Part shown: positions 12,605-24,205 of the stretch, piece by piece
Position numbering within the stretch: position 1 is the stretch's first letter
How the letters are laid out: the number at the start of each line of letters is the position of its first letter
Assembly: GCF_963675165.1 (NCBI RefSeq)
Contig: NC_087387.1
Coordinates: forward strand, 5,296,990-5,360,989
Length of the DNA stretch: 64,000 nucleotides
Source: Halichondria panicea
Lineage: Eukaryota; Porifera; Demospongiae; Suberitida; Halichondriidae
Reading direction: 5' to 3'
Notes under the pieces: model-generated
The model's input: the letters and a program-made list of their open reading frames with translations, nothing else
Databases searched by the model: none
What the model was told of the DNA's origin: nothing
Position numbers and translations under genes: made by a program

Positions 12605-12796
12605 CACACACACACACACTCTCTAGGAGTTGTGAAGGCAGGACTAGGAGAACTTGAGATGGCCATCACTCTATTCACTAAAGCATTGCAGCTGGACAAC
12701 TCATACGAGGCGGCACGGAAACACTTAGTACAAGCTCAGCAGATTTTAAGCAACTCACAAAATAACAAGACTGATAACAATGTTAGGAACAAGTGA
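8118..12796 (+). CDS. TMTC3: TMTC3-type protein O-mannosyltransferase with TPR repeats
   Basis: Nine coding exons join without phase conflict: 8118-8125, 8299-8701, 9378-9483, 9660-9775, 9939-10102, 10272-10971, 11259-11698, 11861-12222 and 12627-12796; total 822 residues. The tiny first exon (ATGCCTAT, donor GTAAGT) is inferred. The N-terminal half is multi-pass membrane with the family's luminal [13 protein letters not shown] acidic motif, FWGTP and [27 protein letters not shown]-like SKEQGIT, the DWTMGTIP block and [19 protein letters not shown]. From about residue 480 there are tandem TPR repeats (for example [37 protein letters not shown]). TMTC proteins act in the ER and add O-linked mannose to cadherin-type substrates. 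Human TMTC3 is somewhat longer; the extra tail is absent here. The last intron contains a long CA repeat directly before its acceptor. Confidence 0.92.
12540..12620 (+). repeat. (CA)n microsatellite in last TMTC3 intron
   Basis: About 40 CA dinucleotides, interrupted once, end a few bases before the acceptor CTCTCTAG of the final TMTC3 exon. It creates several spurious His-Thr or Cys-Val open frames. Confidence 0.95.
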
Positions 12797-13425
<629 letters not shown>

Positions 13426-13622
13426 ATGAATCGACTACTAGGAGGTGGTAAGAAGAAGGCTCCACCTCCAAGCATGACGGACGCCATTGCCGGTGTGGAT
13501 AGCCGGGGAGAGTCCATCGACAAGAAGATTGGGAAATTAGATCTGGAGCTAACCAAGTATCGCAACCAGATGAAAAAGATGAGAGATGGTCCATCAAAGG
13601 TGAAGCTACATGTACTATTAGT

Positions 13623-13676
<54 letters not shown>

Positions 13677-15690
13677 GGGGGGGGGGGGGCAGTGTTTGTT
13701 TCAATAGGTTACATGTGTATATATACTTGGTTGCATTTGAGTTAGTATTGACCATTTTCAGATTCCTTTTGCTAACTTGTCCTGGTTCTATCTCTACATG
13801 TACATGTAGTTCTAACCCTTCCCCCCCCACACACACAGAACATGATCAAACAGCGAGCGTTACGAGTACTCAAACAGAAGAAGATGTACGAGTCTCAACT
13901 AGAGGGTCTAAGAAACCAATCCTTCAACATGGAGCAGGCCAACTTTGGTATTCAGCAGCTCAAAGACACTAAGACTACCGTAGACGCTATGAAGATAGGT
14001 GTCAAGGAGATGAAGAGAGAGTATAAAAAAATCAATATTGGAAAGATCGAGGTTAGGGAGTGTTAGATACTATTAAGGTCACCTGATTCACTCTCTATAC
14101 TGTTCAGTGTATCTATTGTGGTGTCCCTATAAGCAGGCCACCCTATAATACAGCCAGGTTAATGGGCCCCAAGTCTCTCCATAGCATGTGTTGGACCTGT
14201 GTTAGCAGGCCACCTCTGTATTACTGTTGGTCTGCCCAAGATTTTTCACTCTAATAAAGAATGTCTCCTTTGACTGATATTAATTATGCCACGAAAACTT
14301 TGGGACTAGTGTGTAGCTACTCTACATATACATGTAGCCATAGACCGGGTTCACTGTTCTTTACCTCAAAGCCATAATGTATGAGTGTGTTTACTTCCTC
14401 TTTTGTCATTTTAATGCCAACTACGTGATTGTATGTATGACTGTCTGTAAACTACTATTATTGTTAGGCAATCTCTATACAATATGTACTTCTATACTTT
14501 TGAGGTCACGCAACTTGAAAATACTTTTGTCACCTGCTTTAGGACGTCCAAGACGAGATGTCTGACATGTTGGAACAGACCAATGAGATCATGGACGTGC
14601 TGGGCACACCATATGGTCTCCCTGACGATATAGACGAGGACGACCTGGAAGCAGGTGTGTGGTTGTGTAGATTGGCTAATTTCTGTGTGAGGTGGTTTTC
14701 TTGTATAGAGAAGTTAAATATACTGTTTGGCTGTTTCAGTTTTTGTTTAATAATAGTTAGCTTTTAGAGGCCATGTACAGTGTAGACACATGTAGGTTGT
14801 ACATTTATACGAAAATTCTGCAGTCTTTTCGAAAAATGGCCCGTTTTGAGAGGTAACTTTGAGTGCCCGTAACTTAGAGTGAAGATTGTAACACAAATAC
14901 ATTGTGTAGTCATTTCAAAGGCTAGAGGCTGGCTATACAATGATGGGTTTAGATCAGTGATTGCTTTCTTGTCCTGTTTTTCTTTCCTAGAAACATGTTA
15001 TGTAACCTCTTAGATTATTCTCGGAAATGGCCTGTACATGTATTAGCATTTGGGCCCAAGTACATACATAAGGTTGTACTATCATATGGTAATACTGTAC
15101 TTCCAGAAATAGGATGTACTATAATAATAATGGCAATCCCTCCCTCCCTCCCATGTGTAGAGTTGGAGGCGCTGGGAGATGACTTCCTTGGTGAGGACGA
15201 GGACTCCTCCTACCTCGATGCAGTGGGTGCTCCAGACCCGCCCACCACAGTGCCAGGAGACAGCGGACGTGTCGAGGTGGGTCACTCAGGCATTGGCTCT
15301 TATTCACATGTTGTTATTTTTGCTGTTACTAGAACCCCTCTTAAAAAGACCATGCACCTCTGATGTATAGGCTAGGTCAAAAATTAACAGTTGTGTAGCA
15401 AACAACCCCTCAACAAAGGCTATGTACCTCTGTATATATAATGGGAAAAACCTTGTTCCCTGAATACAAGGGGATCCAGTTACTGTCACAGCTGATGCAT
15501 GTTCACAGCTGATGCATGTTCACAACTGATGCATGTTCACAACTGATGCATGTTCACAACTGATGCATGTTCACAACTGATGCATGTTCACAGCTGATAA
15601 CCCTACAGTGTGAGTCATGTTGTCTCCTTGTTCTCCTCGTAGGGTGGCGTGCAGTTGGATGAATTTGGACTACCTCAACTCAATAGTTAA
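13426..15690 (+). CDS. CHMP5: Charged multivesicular body protein 5 (ESCRT-III)
   Basis: Five exons, 13426-13599, 13839-14051, 14543-14654, 15161-15276 and 15643-15690, give 220 residues, matching the usual CHMP5 length of about 219. The start [16 protein letters not shown], the helical core ([54 protein letters not shown]), and the acidic C-terminal half (MLGT-like [29 protein letters not shown]) are typical. It ends [14 protein letters not shown]5 (yeast Vps60) binds LIP5/Vta1 and helps regulate the Vps4 ATPase during ESCRT-III remodelling on endosomes. Charge is basic in the N-terminal part and acidic in the C-terminal part, as in the family. IGBP1 begins 293 bp downstream in the same direction. 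Confidence 0.95.
13627..13689 (+). repeat. (GT)n followed by G-run in CHMP5 intron 1
   Basis: About 23 GT dinucleotides followed by a run of 17 G residues, inside the first CHMP5 intron. It generates false Cys-Val frames. Confidence 0.95.
14134..14232 (+). repeat. Dispersed repeat family A, copy in CHMP5 intron 3 region
   Basis: Contains AATACAGCCAGGTTAATGGG, then CTCTCCATAGCATGTG, GGACCTGTGTTAGCAG and CCACCTCT. The same ordered blocks recur at about 16862, 19838 and 40203. It lies within the intron between CHMP5 exons 2 and 3. No terminal repeat or coding capacity is seen. Confidence 0.75.
15484..15599 (+). repeat. Minisatellite, about 19-bp unit, six copies
   Basis: Tandem copies of ACAACTGATGCATGTTC (with small variants such as ACAGCTG) in the last CHMP5 intron. 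Copies are nearly identical, pointing to recent expansion. Confidence 0.9.
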
Positions 15691-15983
15691 ACTAACTGTA
15701 CTCAAAACACTTCGTTTGCTCATTATCTGTACATAAATTAACCGTCGTCATTATAACTGTACATGTACATGTAGCTTATGTTCTGCAGTTTTTAATGCAT
15801 TTATTGTATGCACTTTAATGTATATTGAACATGGAACCGTGATCTTCATAATTATATAGATTGTTGAGTATGGTAAAGATCATTAGCAAAACAAATTGAA
15901 AACAGACACATACAACTGTACTCAGAATTAGACCGCGGTAAGCCTCGAAGTTAAATCCAGCATGACATTATAGTGAATACACA

Positions 15984-18858
15984 ATGGCAAAGATGGATGT
16001 CTCAGATGAGCCTACTCTAAGGCAGCTTTTCGAGGCAGGCTGGGAAGCACAGAGAAAGACAGAGTCCGGGGAACTGAGCTCAAACACTCAAGACTACAAA
16101 GTGCGTACGTACATGAACTACACAAGTGTCAAATTCCATTTCATATAAACAATCACTCACTCACCCACTCACTCACTCACTCACTCACTCACTCACCCAC
16201 TAACTCACTCACTCACTCACTCACTCACTCACTCACTCACTCACTCACTCACAACTCACAACATCCTTAGCTTGAATCGTTATACTTTAAGTGTGTGATA
16301 TGCTTACGATGTCAATGTACCGTCTTTTCTAATTACAGCGCCACAAAATTTTAATATGATTTTCCAGTGGCGAACAAATAGAACAATGATTATAGTTTGG
16401 TGCTTTAATTAAAGTGACGCTTAGCGATAGAATGTAAAGTAATAGTAGCTGTTATAGTAGCTGTTCCATGAAGCAATCAATTGCATACAAGTATGGCCTT
16501 GATTTCAGGTCGCGCTATAATTTAATTACCTAAGTACTAAAATCCAAAATTTACTTGGCGCTCAATAAAAAAATATTTGTGAATTTGGTGCTTCTATTAG
16601 AGTGGCGCTGTAATCAGAAGAAAGACGGTATACAAATTGTAGTGAACTCTTGTAATGTTCATCTAGAAGAGATGAGATGGAGCTATGTCTAGGGTTGTCT
16701 TTGTCATGTGATCCCCCCCCCCCCTCCTCCAGGTGTTGGTATGTGATGGAGTGTCTTCACTAGAGAGGGCGACTCGTCTGGTGAACCAACTGTCTCTGTT
16801 CAGTGGGAACGAGGCCGTGGAGGAACTACCAACCTCTGATCTGAGGTGAGGGTCTTTATTAAAGCAGGCCACCCTCTATAATACAGCCAGGTTAATGGGC
16901 CCCAAGGTCTCTCCATAGCATGTGTTTGGACCTGTGTTAGCAGACCACCTCTTTATTACAGCCACTGTTAGTAGTTTATCACGGCACAAAACTCCCGGAA
17001 TTGATAGGAAAATACTTAGTGAATAGAAATGACAATAAGAGTAAGGAGGAAGCCCTGTCCTACAGATGTCTATGTCTTATAGTTAATAATTACACCATTC
17101 TCCACCAGATACCTCCTCCTACCTGCCCTGCTGGGAGACCTCACTCTGCAACACAACGATGGAGAGAGACTCGAGTGCTTGTCCAGAGCCAGGGTCTACT
17201 TTGTGGACTACCTGCAACGCTGCAAGAGCTACTCCATCACTCAACAGGTGAGAATCAGTGCTGGAGGAAATCCTTTTCTCAGTATGTTCTCGGCACTGTG
17301 TACTCTTGTAGCTGCATCACACTTTGTCTGTAGAGTTAGCCAGTGCGTAGAATGCAAATTATATTATCCGTTTCCTTAAAAAATTGCTTGAGAAAAAACG
17401 CCTTTGCCTATTCCTTACTAATTATCGTGTATTTAACACTTTTTAATTGTAGCTGTTTTACAAAGATATTATTGTATAGAGTCTACAGTCATTTGTTCTC
17501 TAGGACCCTCCTACTAAGAGGGAGGCTGGCGCTAGCAGTGTCTCACAAAAAGGCCAAAACTACGAGCAGGCCTCCTCTGACAGAGCTACCAAGATAGCAA
17601 GACTGAGGGCTAAGAAAGAAATGGAGAAAAAGATACAAGTATGTGTGGAAAGAATAAGAGATTGTTTCACACGTTACATGTAGCTACTAGTACTAGCCTT
17701 GTTCCAATTGACCTGAGAACGAGGCTAGTTAGCTAGCTACATGCATGTCTTAGAGTGTTGTATTAATTCAAACTTGTTCACATACTGAGTTGCTGTTTCA
17801 CCCCCTCCCCCCCCCACACACACACACACACACACACACCCCCACACACACACACACACGTACTCTAGGGGCTGGCAGATCGACTTAAGGTCAGTTCATC
17901 CGAAGATAGCGATGACTTGCTGAGGGAGCACTTGTTAGCCGTGTTGCAATACTGGGTGATCAAATGTCAGGAGGGTGTGGTCTCAATCGATCAAGAAATT
18001 GAATTATTAGAGGGCATGGCACAAATGCGGGACGGTCCTGGACGAGTTGCTATGCAACAAGGTGCCAAACCACCCCCTCCAAACCGAAGACCAAACCCTC
18101 CCATTGTAATCACAAGAGACATGATACAGGTACTGTGTGCTGGGATACTTGTACAGCTCCACCTAATTAAGAAATGGGCGTACTCGTATTCACCGTACTC
18201 TCGGTGTTTTTAGGTGCTAAAATGAAAGTTTGTGAAAGTTTAATGTTAAAAGACAGCCAAATAAGAGCCACAGAACCTCTCCACAACTTAAACAGTGCTT
18301 CTATCCCTAAACTTTTTGCGGAAAAACCTCTGGACCAGGACAATATTATTGTCACCCCATATTCACAGAAGTGTGTAATAGACTACTAAATAGTCCTCCT
18401 TATTGTATACAGGGTAAAGTGTTCGGAGGAGGCTACCCCAGTCTGCCATCCATGAGTGTGGAGGAATGGTTTGATGAGCAGTACGGAGGAACACGGCCTC
18501 CTGTGCCCAAGAGCAGGGTGGAGGGGGAGGAAGAGGAGGAGGAGGAAGAAAAGGAAGAAACTGAAGAGTCGCTGAAACAGGCTCGAGACTTTGACGAACA
18601 TAAAGATTGTAAGTTATTGATGACTACATGTACAATAATTATGTTGCTTGTTGATTTGTTAAGTTAAGTCACCTTTGAGGGTAAACTAACACTGGCTGCA
18701 ATAAAGAGGTGATGGTCTGGTATCTACACAGGTCCATGCAGACACATGCTACTATAGAGACTGGTGTATCACATGACAGTACACATTACATTGTCCCCCC
18801 CCCCCACACACACACAGCTAACAGACGAGGCTGTGGCAATAGAAAGAACATGGGATGA
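15984..18858 (+). CDS. IGBP1: IGBP1/alpha4 (Tap42) regulator of PP2A-type phosphatases
   Basis: Seven exons, 15984-16100, 16733-16845, 17109-17247, 17504-17638, 17869-18129, 18413-18608 and 18818-18858, all in phase, give 333 residues (human about 339). The N-terminal half is helical (LRQLFEAGWEAQRK, YLLLPALLGDLTLQ, ARVYFVDYLQRCKSY) as expected for the TPR-like domain that holds PP2A, PP4 and PP6 catalytic subunits. A basic IARLRAKKEMEKKI helix and the HLLAVLQYWVIKCQE block follow. The C-terminal part has VFGGGYPSLPSMSVEEW-like sequence, a run of glutamates and the diagnostic ending GCGNRKNMG. The last exon is only 41 nt and was found by that motif. The protein is cytosolic and protects or parks phosphatase catalytic subunits. 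Confidence 0.92.
16149..16253 (+). repeat. (ACTC)n tetranucleotide microsatellite
   Basis: About 26 copies of ACTC with a few ACCC and TAAC interruptions, inside IGBP1 intron 1. Confidence 0.95.
16862..16974 (+). repeat. Dispersed repeat family A, copy in IGBP1 intron 2
   Basis: Same ordered blocks as the copy at 14134: AATACAGCCAGGTTAATGGG, CTCTCCATAGCATGTG, GGACCTGTGTTAGCAG, CACCTCTTTATTACAGCCA. High similarity between copies implies recent dispersal. Confidence 0.8.
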
Positions 18859-19113
18859 GCACATGACCTGAACTGTCACTAGATACATGTTTATACAGCT
18901 CTGTATTTTGCAATAATAATTAATGATTGAATGATGCGTATAAATTACATGTATGTACTGAATGTGAACAAAATTGAACATGTTTGAGAGACGTACTAAC
19001 AATTGTTTTACAGATCGATATACAAACATTTGTACGACAACTATCCAAAACAGCACAAACAAAACAAAATTAATTTGTATAATTATTAGAAGTTAGGAGT
19101 TGTTCGTCTGATG

Positions 19114-19340
19114 CTATGTACGTAATCTCGACTTGAATCCTGAGATCAAGGTAATAGCTGTGAATATCATTACAGTAGCTAACATCCACCGTCGTCCATA
19201 GCGATGGCTGAGTGCCACGCCTACTGATAGCGCTAACAATACGAGGGGGAGGAGACATTGGGAGAGAGGGAGGGTGTGTGTGAAGCGTGGGGCTGGGAAC
19301 GAACCAGTCTCCAGCAAGGAGGAGATCAATCTGTGTGTGT

Positions 19341-19379
<39 letters not shown>

Positions 19380-22300
19380 TTGAGAGGATGCAATAGTTAT
19401 GTATCATTATGGAGGGGACTTTGCCAAGTCTTTATTGGTTTCAGTTCGTAATGCTCAATACTCAACAACTAGCCCTACTACATGATAGCTGATTGAAAAT
19501 AGCCATTTTAAAAACACTGGGCACTGACTGACTGTACAAGTGTACATGTCGTACTCACTTATCCTTCTTCAAGAAAGCGTCATACATCCAAGCTTTCTGC
19601 TCCTCGGGAGTCTGCAGCGATAACGCCTCAATCAAAACAGTAGTACATGCAGTGTGAATACATTAATTTATAACAATCCCACCGTTGGTATGTCTTCTAT
19701 AGGCACCCTCCTCACATGAACATGGACCTTGGAGCACTGACCAGAGTAGAAACCTGGAGAGAGAGAGAGAGAGAGGGGGAGGAAGGGAGTATCTAGTCTG
19801 GGGGCCAGTGTATAGTGAATTTTGTCTATTGCAGTAAAAAAGCAGGTCACCCTCTATAATACAGCCAGGTTAACGGGGCCCAAAGTTTCCATAGCATGTG
19901 TTTGGACCTGTGTTAGCAGACCACCTCTTTATTATGGCCACTGTTAGTCTACCTATAGTAATCTAATGGCCTATATAATACCCAAAGGATATACAGTTAT
20001 AGAAACAGGATTAAATACAACATTACGTTAGCTCCGCCCACCAAATAGATCAGGGGGTGGTCCCCTGGTTCTCCCTCCCTCGGCAGTTGCGCAGCCGTAA
20101 CCCTCATAGTAGATAGTAAGGTCGTACACGGCTTGGAAATGACCTCTGACCTGTTCAAGGGCGAGCTGGAGGCAAGAAACAACAACAGAATGATTAGCAT
20201 TCATACAACACTGCATGTACAGTACCTCGATAATTATAACAATATCATATAAATATATAAATAGCGTGTAATTTCCAAGGAACAATTTTCAGTCCCCAAA
20301 AATGCGTGCGTCTTCAACTTATAACGACGGTTACTACTAAAAATTAATAACAAAATTCATGAAATTTAGGAAAAAATAAACGGTGAGTACACACGTTAAA
20401 ACCAGTGGTCCTGGGCATGAGGATGTGCTGCAGTGGAGGCAGACCAGCGGCTGTGGCATATTCCTGACTCTTGGCTCTCTTTAGAGAACCGCTCTCTCTC
20501 ATATCATAGCGGGTCCCCTCAGGGAAGATGACCAGCCATACCTGTCGGACAGAGGAGAAATTAATAGTTCATATGAATCTGACTGCTGATGAAAACTTTT
20601 AGATATGGCGCGAAATTTCGTGGAATAGCAACTAGAAGCATTTCGTGGGTTGACTGCTTATCGGAAACACTCCTTTGCACGTTATAGCAGATAATTTTAT
20701 AATATTTTTCGTGGAATTTTTTGTGTAGGATTGCTACAAAATTAAGCCTTTCGAAAAGTTCGCGTTACATAGTAAATGCATTGCATTAGCTATGATAGAG
20801 ACATGGGTGGGTGCAGGTGTTTCCTATGTGGTCACACGCTATGATAACAACCATGCAGGTTAATGAACCACAATGTCTCCACAGCATGTGACAGCATGTG
20901 TGTGATCAGAGGAGGTACCACACAGAGTACCTCGATTAGGCTTGGTCACGTGCAAAATTCAACAGTAAAGTCATTGTTACATGTGACTAATTAAACTCCT
21001 AATCGAGGTACTCGTGTCAGACCTCCTCTGGTGTGTGATAGCATGTGCTTGGACCTGTGTAACAGACCACCTACAGATCACAGAGACTGTTGGTCTGCCT
21101 CCAAGGCCACTATATTATAGACTTGTTTCACAGTACACAATAGTTGCTGTACATTACTATACACTCACTGGCATGTCTTTCTCTACAAAATTCTTTAGAC
21201 CTCTGAAAGGCAGTAAAACCATGCATTCACGAATGAATAAAGAGTACAAACAAGCTGCATTCACATTACACACAGGCAACCAATATTTAAAGTCTATTTG
21301 CGTTGAGTTCGACCCCGGAAGTTATGTGGTCAATATGCCTTGATATTTTATGCTTTATGTGGTGGACTGGGACGTCTACAAGGAAAATGCTAACTTTTAG
21401 CTGGTTGGAGCTTACCAGCTCTACAGCATATAGATAGAAGCGCTTTTTAACAAGGAATCCGATGGTATATGACACTTTGAATTTCAGTAAAGTATGACAA
21501 AGTTATGACAACTTTATGAAGGTCAAACTCAACACAAATAGACTTTAGTATAATCATAACCACTCACCTGATCATACTCTCTTGGTCTCGGGTTTTATTC
21601 CTCTTCACAAAGATGCCTCCACGCTGCATGGGGAAATGAGGAGAGATAAAGACAATTATGTCTTTATAATGGGTGGCCATAATTCTAGTTTAGATTGTCA
21701 AAATATACATTTTGTAGCTCTCTGATAACTTCTTTATTACCAAGTATGTTTGTAATTATGCTTTCAGTCCTTAAAAACATGATGATTATTTATAGTATGA
21801 AAGTTTATAGGTGGAGGTCTGAAACACTGACCATTCCGAGATACCAGCCATAGAGAGGTAGGAATCTAAGAGCATCCTTAAGAATGTACTTTGCCCTCCC
21901 TCCGTAGCCTCCCTGCTTCACACACAGCACCTCAGGCAACACCCAGTCAACTGGAGGGAGGGGGAGGGGCATGGCGTAAGATTGTACAGTATAGATAAAC
22001 TATAATTATAGGCCTTGTCGTAAATGCAATCACGATAACAGCAATGCAGCAGCGACCATAACTAAGTTATGTTGCAGCATAATTATAATAATGGCTCGAA
22101 ATATTTACATGAAAATTGAAAACTGGCATTTGAATTTAGCACCGATTGTACACATCTATGCTGCGAAATTTAAATTTATTGATTATGATAAGCGCATAAG
22201 TTAATTGTACTCAGAATGTGGTGTTACTTGTGCATGTCTTTAGTGATTGAGCTAGGAAGTCACCTGAACACTGATGGTTAGAGAGGTAGAGGGTATTCTC

Positions 22301-22996
22301 CGGGTTGTCAGGGATATGGTCACCATAGAAACAGAACTGAGAGAAGTATGTAAAGAAACGCAAAGAGTGAGAGCATGGCAAGCAATCTCCCATGCCTTAC
22401 ATGGAATTCCCAATAGTTAGAAATTAACACAATCAGGTTTCGCAATCAGGTTTGTAGTGAACTCAACAGGGAAAAGACATATAAATAAATCAGAACCACT
22501 CTTAACCCCTGAAGGCCAGGTCCCCAAATGAATAGTTTAATTAAAACGACCCCTCAACAAAGGCCAACACTATAAAGCCAGAATGGACCAAGTGGCATAT
22601 ACGGCACCAGATGTAAATTATGGAAGGGAAGGGTTCGGGTTAGCTAAGGAAAAGTAACAAAATTAGGGCGTTTCCACATCCGGTGCCGTATAAGCCTCAT
22701 GATCCACCAGAACTTTGTTCTCTAATAAAAATTAATGTCAGCTATAAAGAAGTTTTACTGTACGGTAGACGGTATACCTCCACTCCAGACCAAATTTCGT
22801 AGAAGAAGCCGACCACTGCTTGGTAGTTGGAGTAAAGCCTCTCCTCGAGTCTCTGGTAGACCCGGGAAGGTAGTGGCAGTGTGAGGACTCGTATGATGAC
22901 CCATTGGTTGAGGAATGGAGTCATGGAGCCTATGATGATGACTGCTGGTGGGACCCATCGCAACTCCCTCAGCAAGTGGCTAGCTGTCAGGATCAT
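19114..22996 (-). CDS. AGPAT5: 1-acylglycerol-3-phosphate O-acyltransferase 5-like (lysophosphatidate acyltransferase)
   Basis: Ten exons on the minus strand: 22996-22778, 22336-22264, 21950-21832, 21623-21568, 21202-21169, 20541-20395, 20165-20042, 19753-19683, 19611-19559 and 19330-19114; total 370 residues (human 364). It carries the acyltransferase motifs: NHQCSVDW (H94, D99; HX4D catalytic pair, formed across an intron), RGGIFVKR, and FPEGTR (173-178). Further family blocks are LPLYGWYLG, PRTTGFN and AVYDLTIYYEG. Hydrophobic segments near the N-terminus and two near the C-terminus suggest an ER or mitochondrial outer membrane protein. It transfers an acyl chain to the sn-2 position of lysophosphatidate. 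The 34-nt exon (21202-21169, GLKNFVEKDMP) was found because phase and family length required it. The longer in-frame ATG at 23032 is less likely by family comparison. It converges on IGBP1. Confidence 0.93.
19331..19378 (-). repeat. (CA)n microsatellite at the last AGPAT5 acceptor
   Basis: On the minus strand this reads as a CA tract ending CACACACAG, the 3' splice site of the final AGPAT5 exon. Confidence 0.9.
19838..19943 (+). repeat. Dispersed repeat family A, copy in an AGPAT5 intron
   Basis: Same ordered blocks as copies at 14134 and 16862, with GGTTAACGGGGCCC as a variant. It lies in the intron between AGPAT5 exons 7 and 6 as seen on the plus strand. Confidence 0.78.
20600..20780. repeat. 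Degenerate small TIR element (relative of 44443-44677)
   Basis: The left side GGCGCGAAATTTCGTGGAAT and right side CTTTCGAAAAGTTCGCG are imperfect inverted repeats, and internal blocks (AAGCATTTCGT, TTTGCACGTTATAG, GTAGGATTGCTA) are shared in order with the element at 44443-44677. It lies in an AGPAT5 intron. Confidence 0.6.
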
Positions 22997-23182
22997 GGCG
23001 GGATCGTTCTTAGTCCTTTCTCTGTGGAGCACTTCTGACTCTAGCTAAGTTTTTTTTATCTATGGTTAAGTTAGGAGGCTTGCTTGTTGTTTCAGGCAAG
23101 CTTGTCCTCCACGAGGTTGGAGGCTATAAAGACAAACACAATGCTCATATGAGCCCCTCCCACACTGCACTTTGCAGAAAGG

Positions 23183-23954
23183 TATGGGAGGTGATTACCG
23201 CCAAAATTAGCAGTTAAAAAAATGATGCTGTTTTTTTTACAGAGGGTTTTTAAAAAATGGTGCTGTTTTTTTTTTACAGAGGTGTGTTTTAAAAAATGGT
23301 GCTGTTTTTTTTACAGAGGGTTTTAAAAAAATGGTGCTGTTTTAAAATGATGCTGTTTTTTTACAGAGGTTTTAAAAAAATGATGCTGTTTTTTTACAGA
23401 GGGTTTTAAAAAAATGATGCTGTTTTTTTATAAAAAATTGTGACACTGCATGCACTGAGTGAGATCTTCTTTCTTGCCTCCACTTTTAAGCACATGGTGG
23501 AGGCAAAAAAGAAGGACATTCTCCCACATGGCTTTGCTAAGAGAACTAGAGATATGGAAGACAAAGACACCCTCGACCGCAGGATTGCTCCCACTACTCC
23601 AATTAAAGAGTTTGTTCATCTCCAACTTTGAGGCACTTTGGGTTTGGGAAGCAGACGTAGAGCTAGAGCTAGTCGACGACGTAAGCATATAGACGGCACC
23701 GCCAAGGCACTTGAGCTTGACCTACCCTCCCCCTTGCTCTTGCTGTCAACAGCCTTTAGCAGCAGCTTTGTGCTTTCAACTACCTGCTGTCTGAGGTCGA
23801 GGGTGTCTTTGTCTTCCATATCTCTAGCTCTCTTAGCAAAGCCATGTGGGAGAATGTCCTTCTTTTTTGCCAGCATCATTTTAAAACACACCTCTGTAAA
23901 AAAAAAACAGCATAATTTTTTTACTGCTAATTTTGGCGGTGATCACCTCCCATA
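23183..23954. mobile_element. Foldback element with long terminal inverted repeats and inverted coding-like inner arms
   Basis: The ends are TATGGGAGGTGATTACCGCC and its near-exact complement GGCGGTGATCACCTCCCATA; similarity extends roughly 60 bp through a CCAAAATTAGCAGT block. Inside the left end the motif ATGATGCTG-T(n)-ACAGAGG is tandemly repeated about six times (23218-23435). Further in, a second inverted pair (about 23460-23577 and 23800-23880) encodes the same peptide in convergent orientation: KKDILPHGFAKR followed by MEDKDTLD. The right-arm frame on the minus strand (23891-23616) runs 91 codons with an Arg-rich end and no recognised domain. No transposase is present, so this would be a non-autonomous element moved by another enzyme. 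Confidence 0.75.
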
Positions 23955-24205
23955 GAAGTAGACTATACACACCAAGTAGAGACTACTATAGATAAGTCAA
24001 CACAACTTTGATCATTTTTGAAAATTCTGTACAACAATGAACACAATCATAGCACAACCATGATTTCAAATAATGTCAATCTATAATAACAGCTGTATTT
24101 TTGCGGTATATTTGACAACAAACAAGGAATTAAGGCAACCTACAGTATACGTGTACGAATCTATTGTTTATGGGTAGATATATAATATATAATTATAATT
24201 ATACC

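Noticed and set aside
23406-23955. Functional genes on both strands in the foldback
   Set aside because: The frames are inverted copies of each other inside terminal inverted repeats and lack a recognisable domain.
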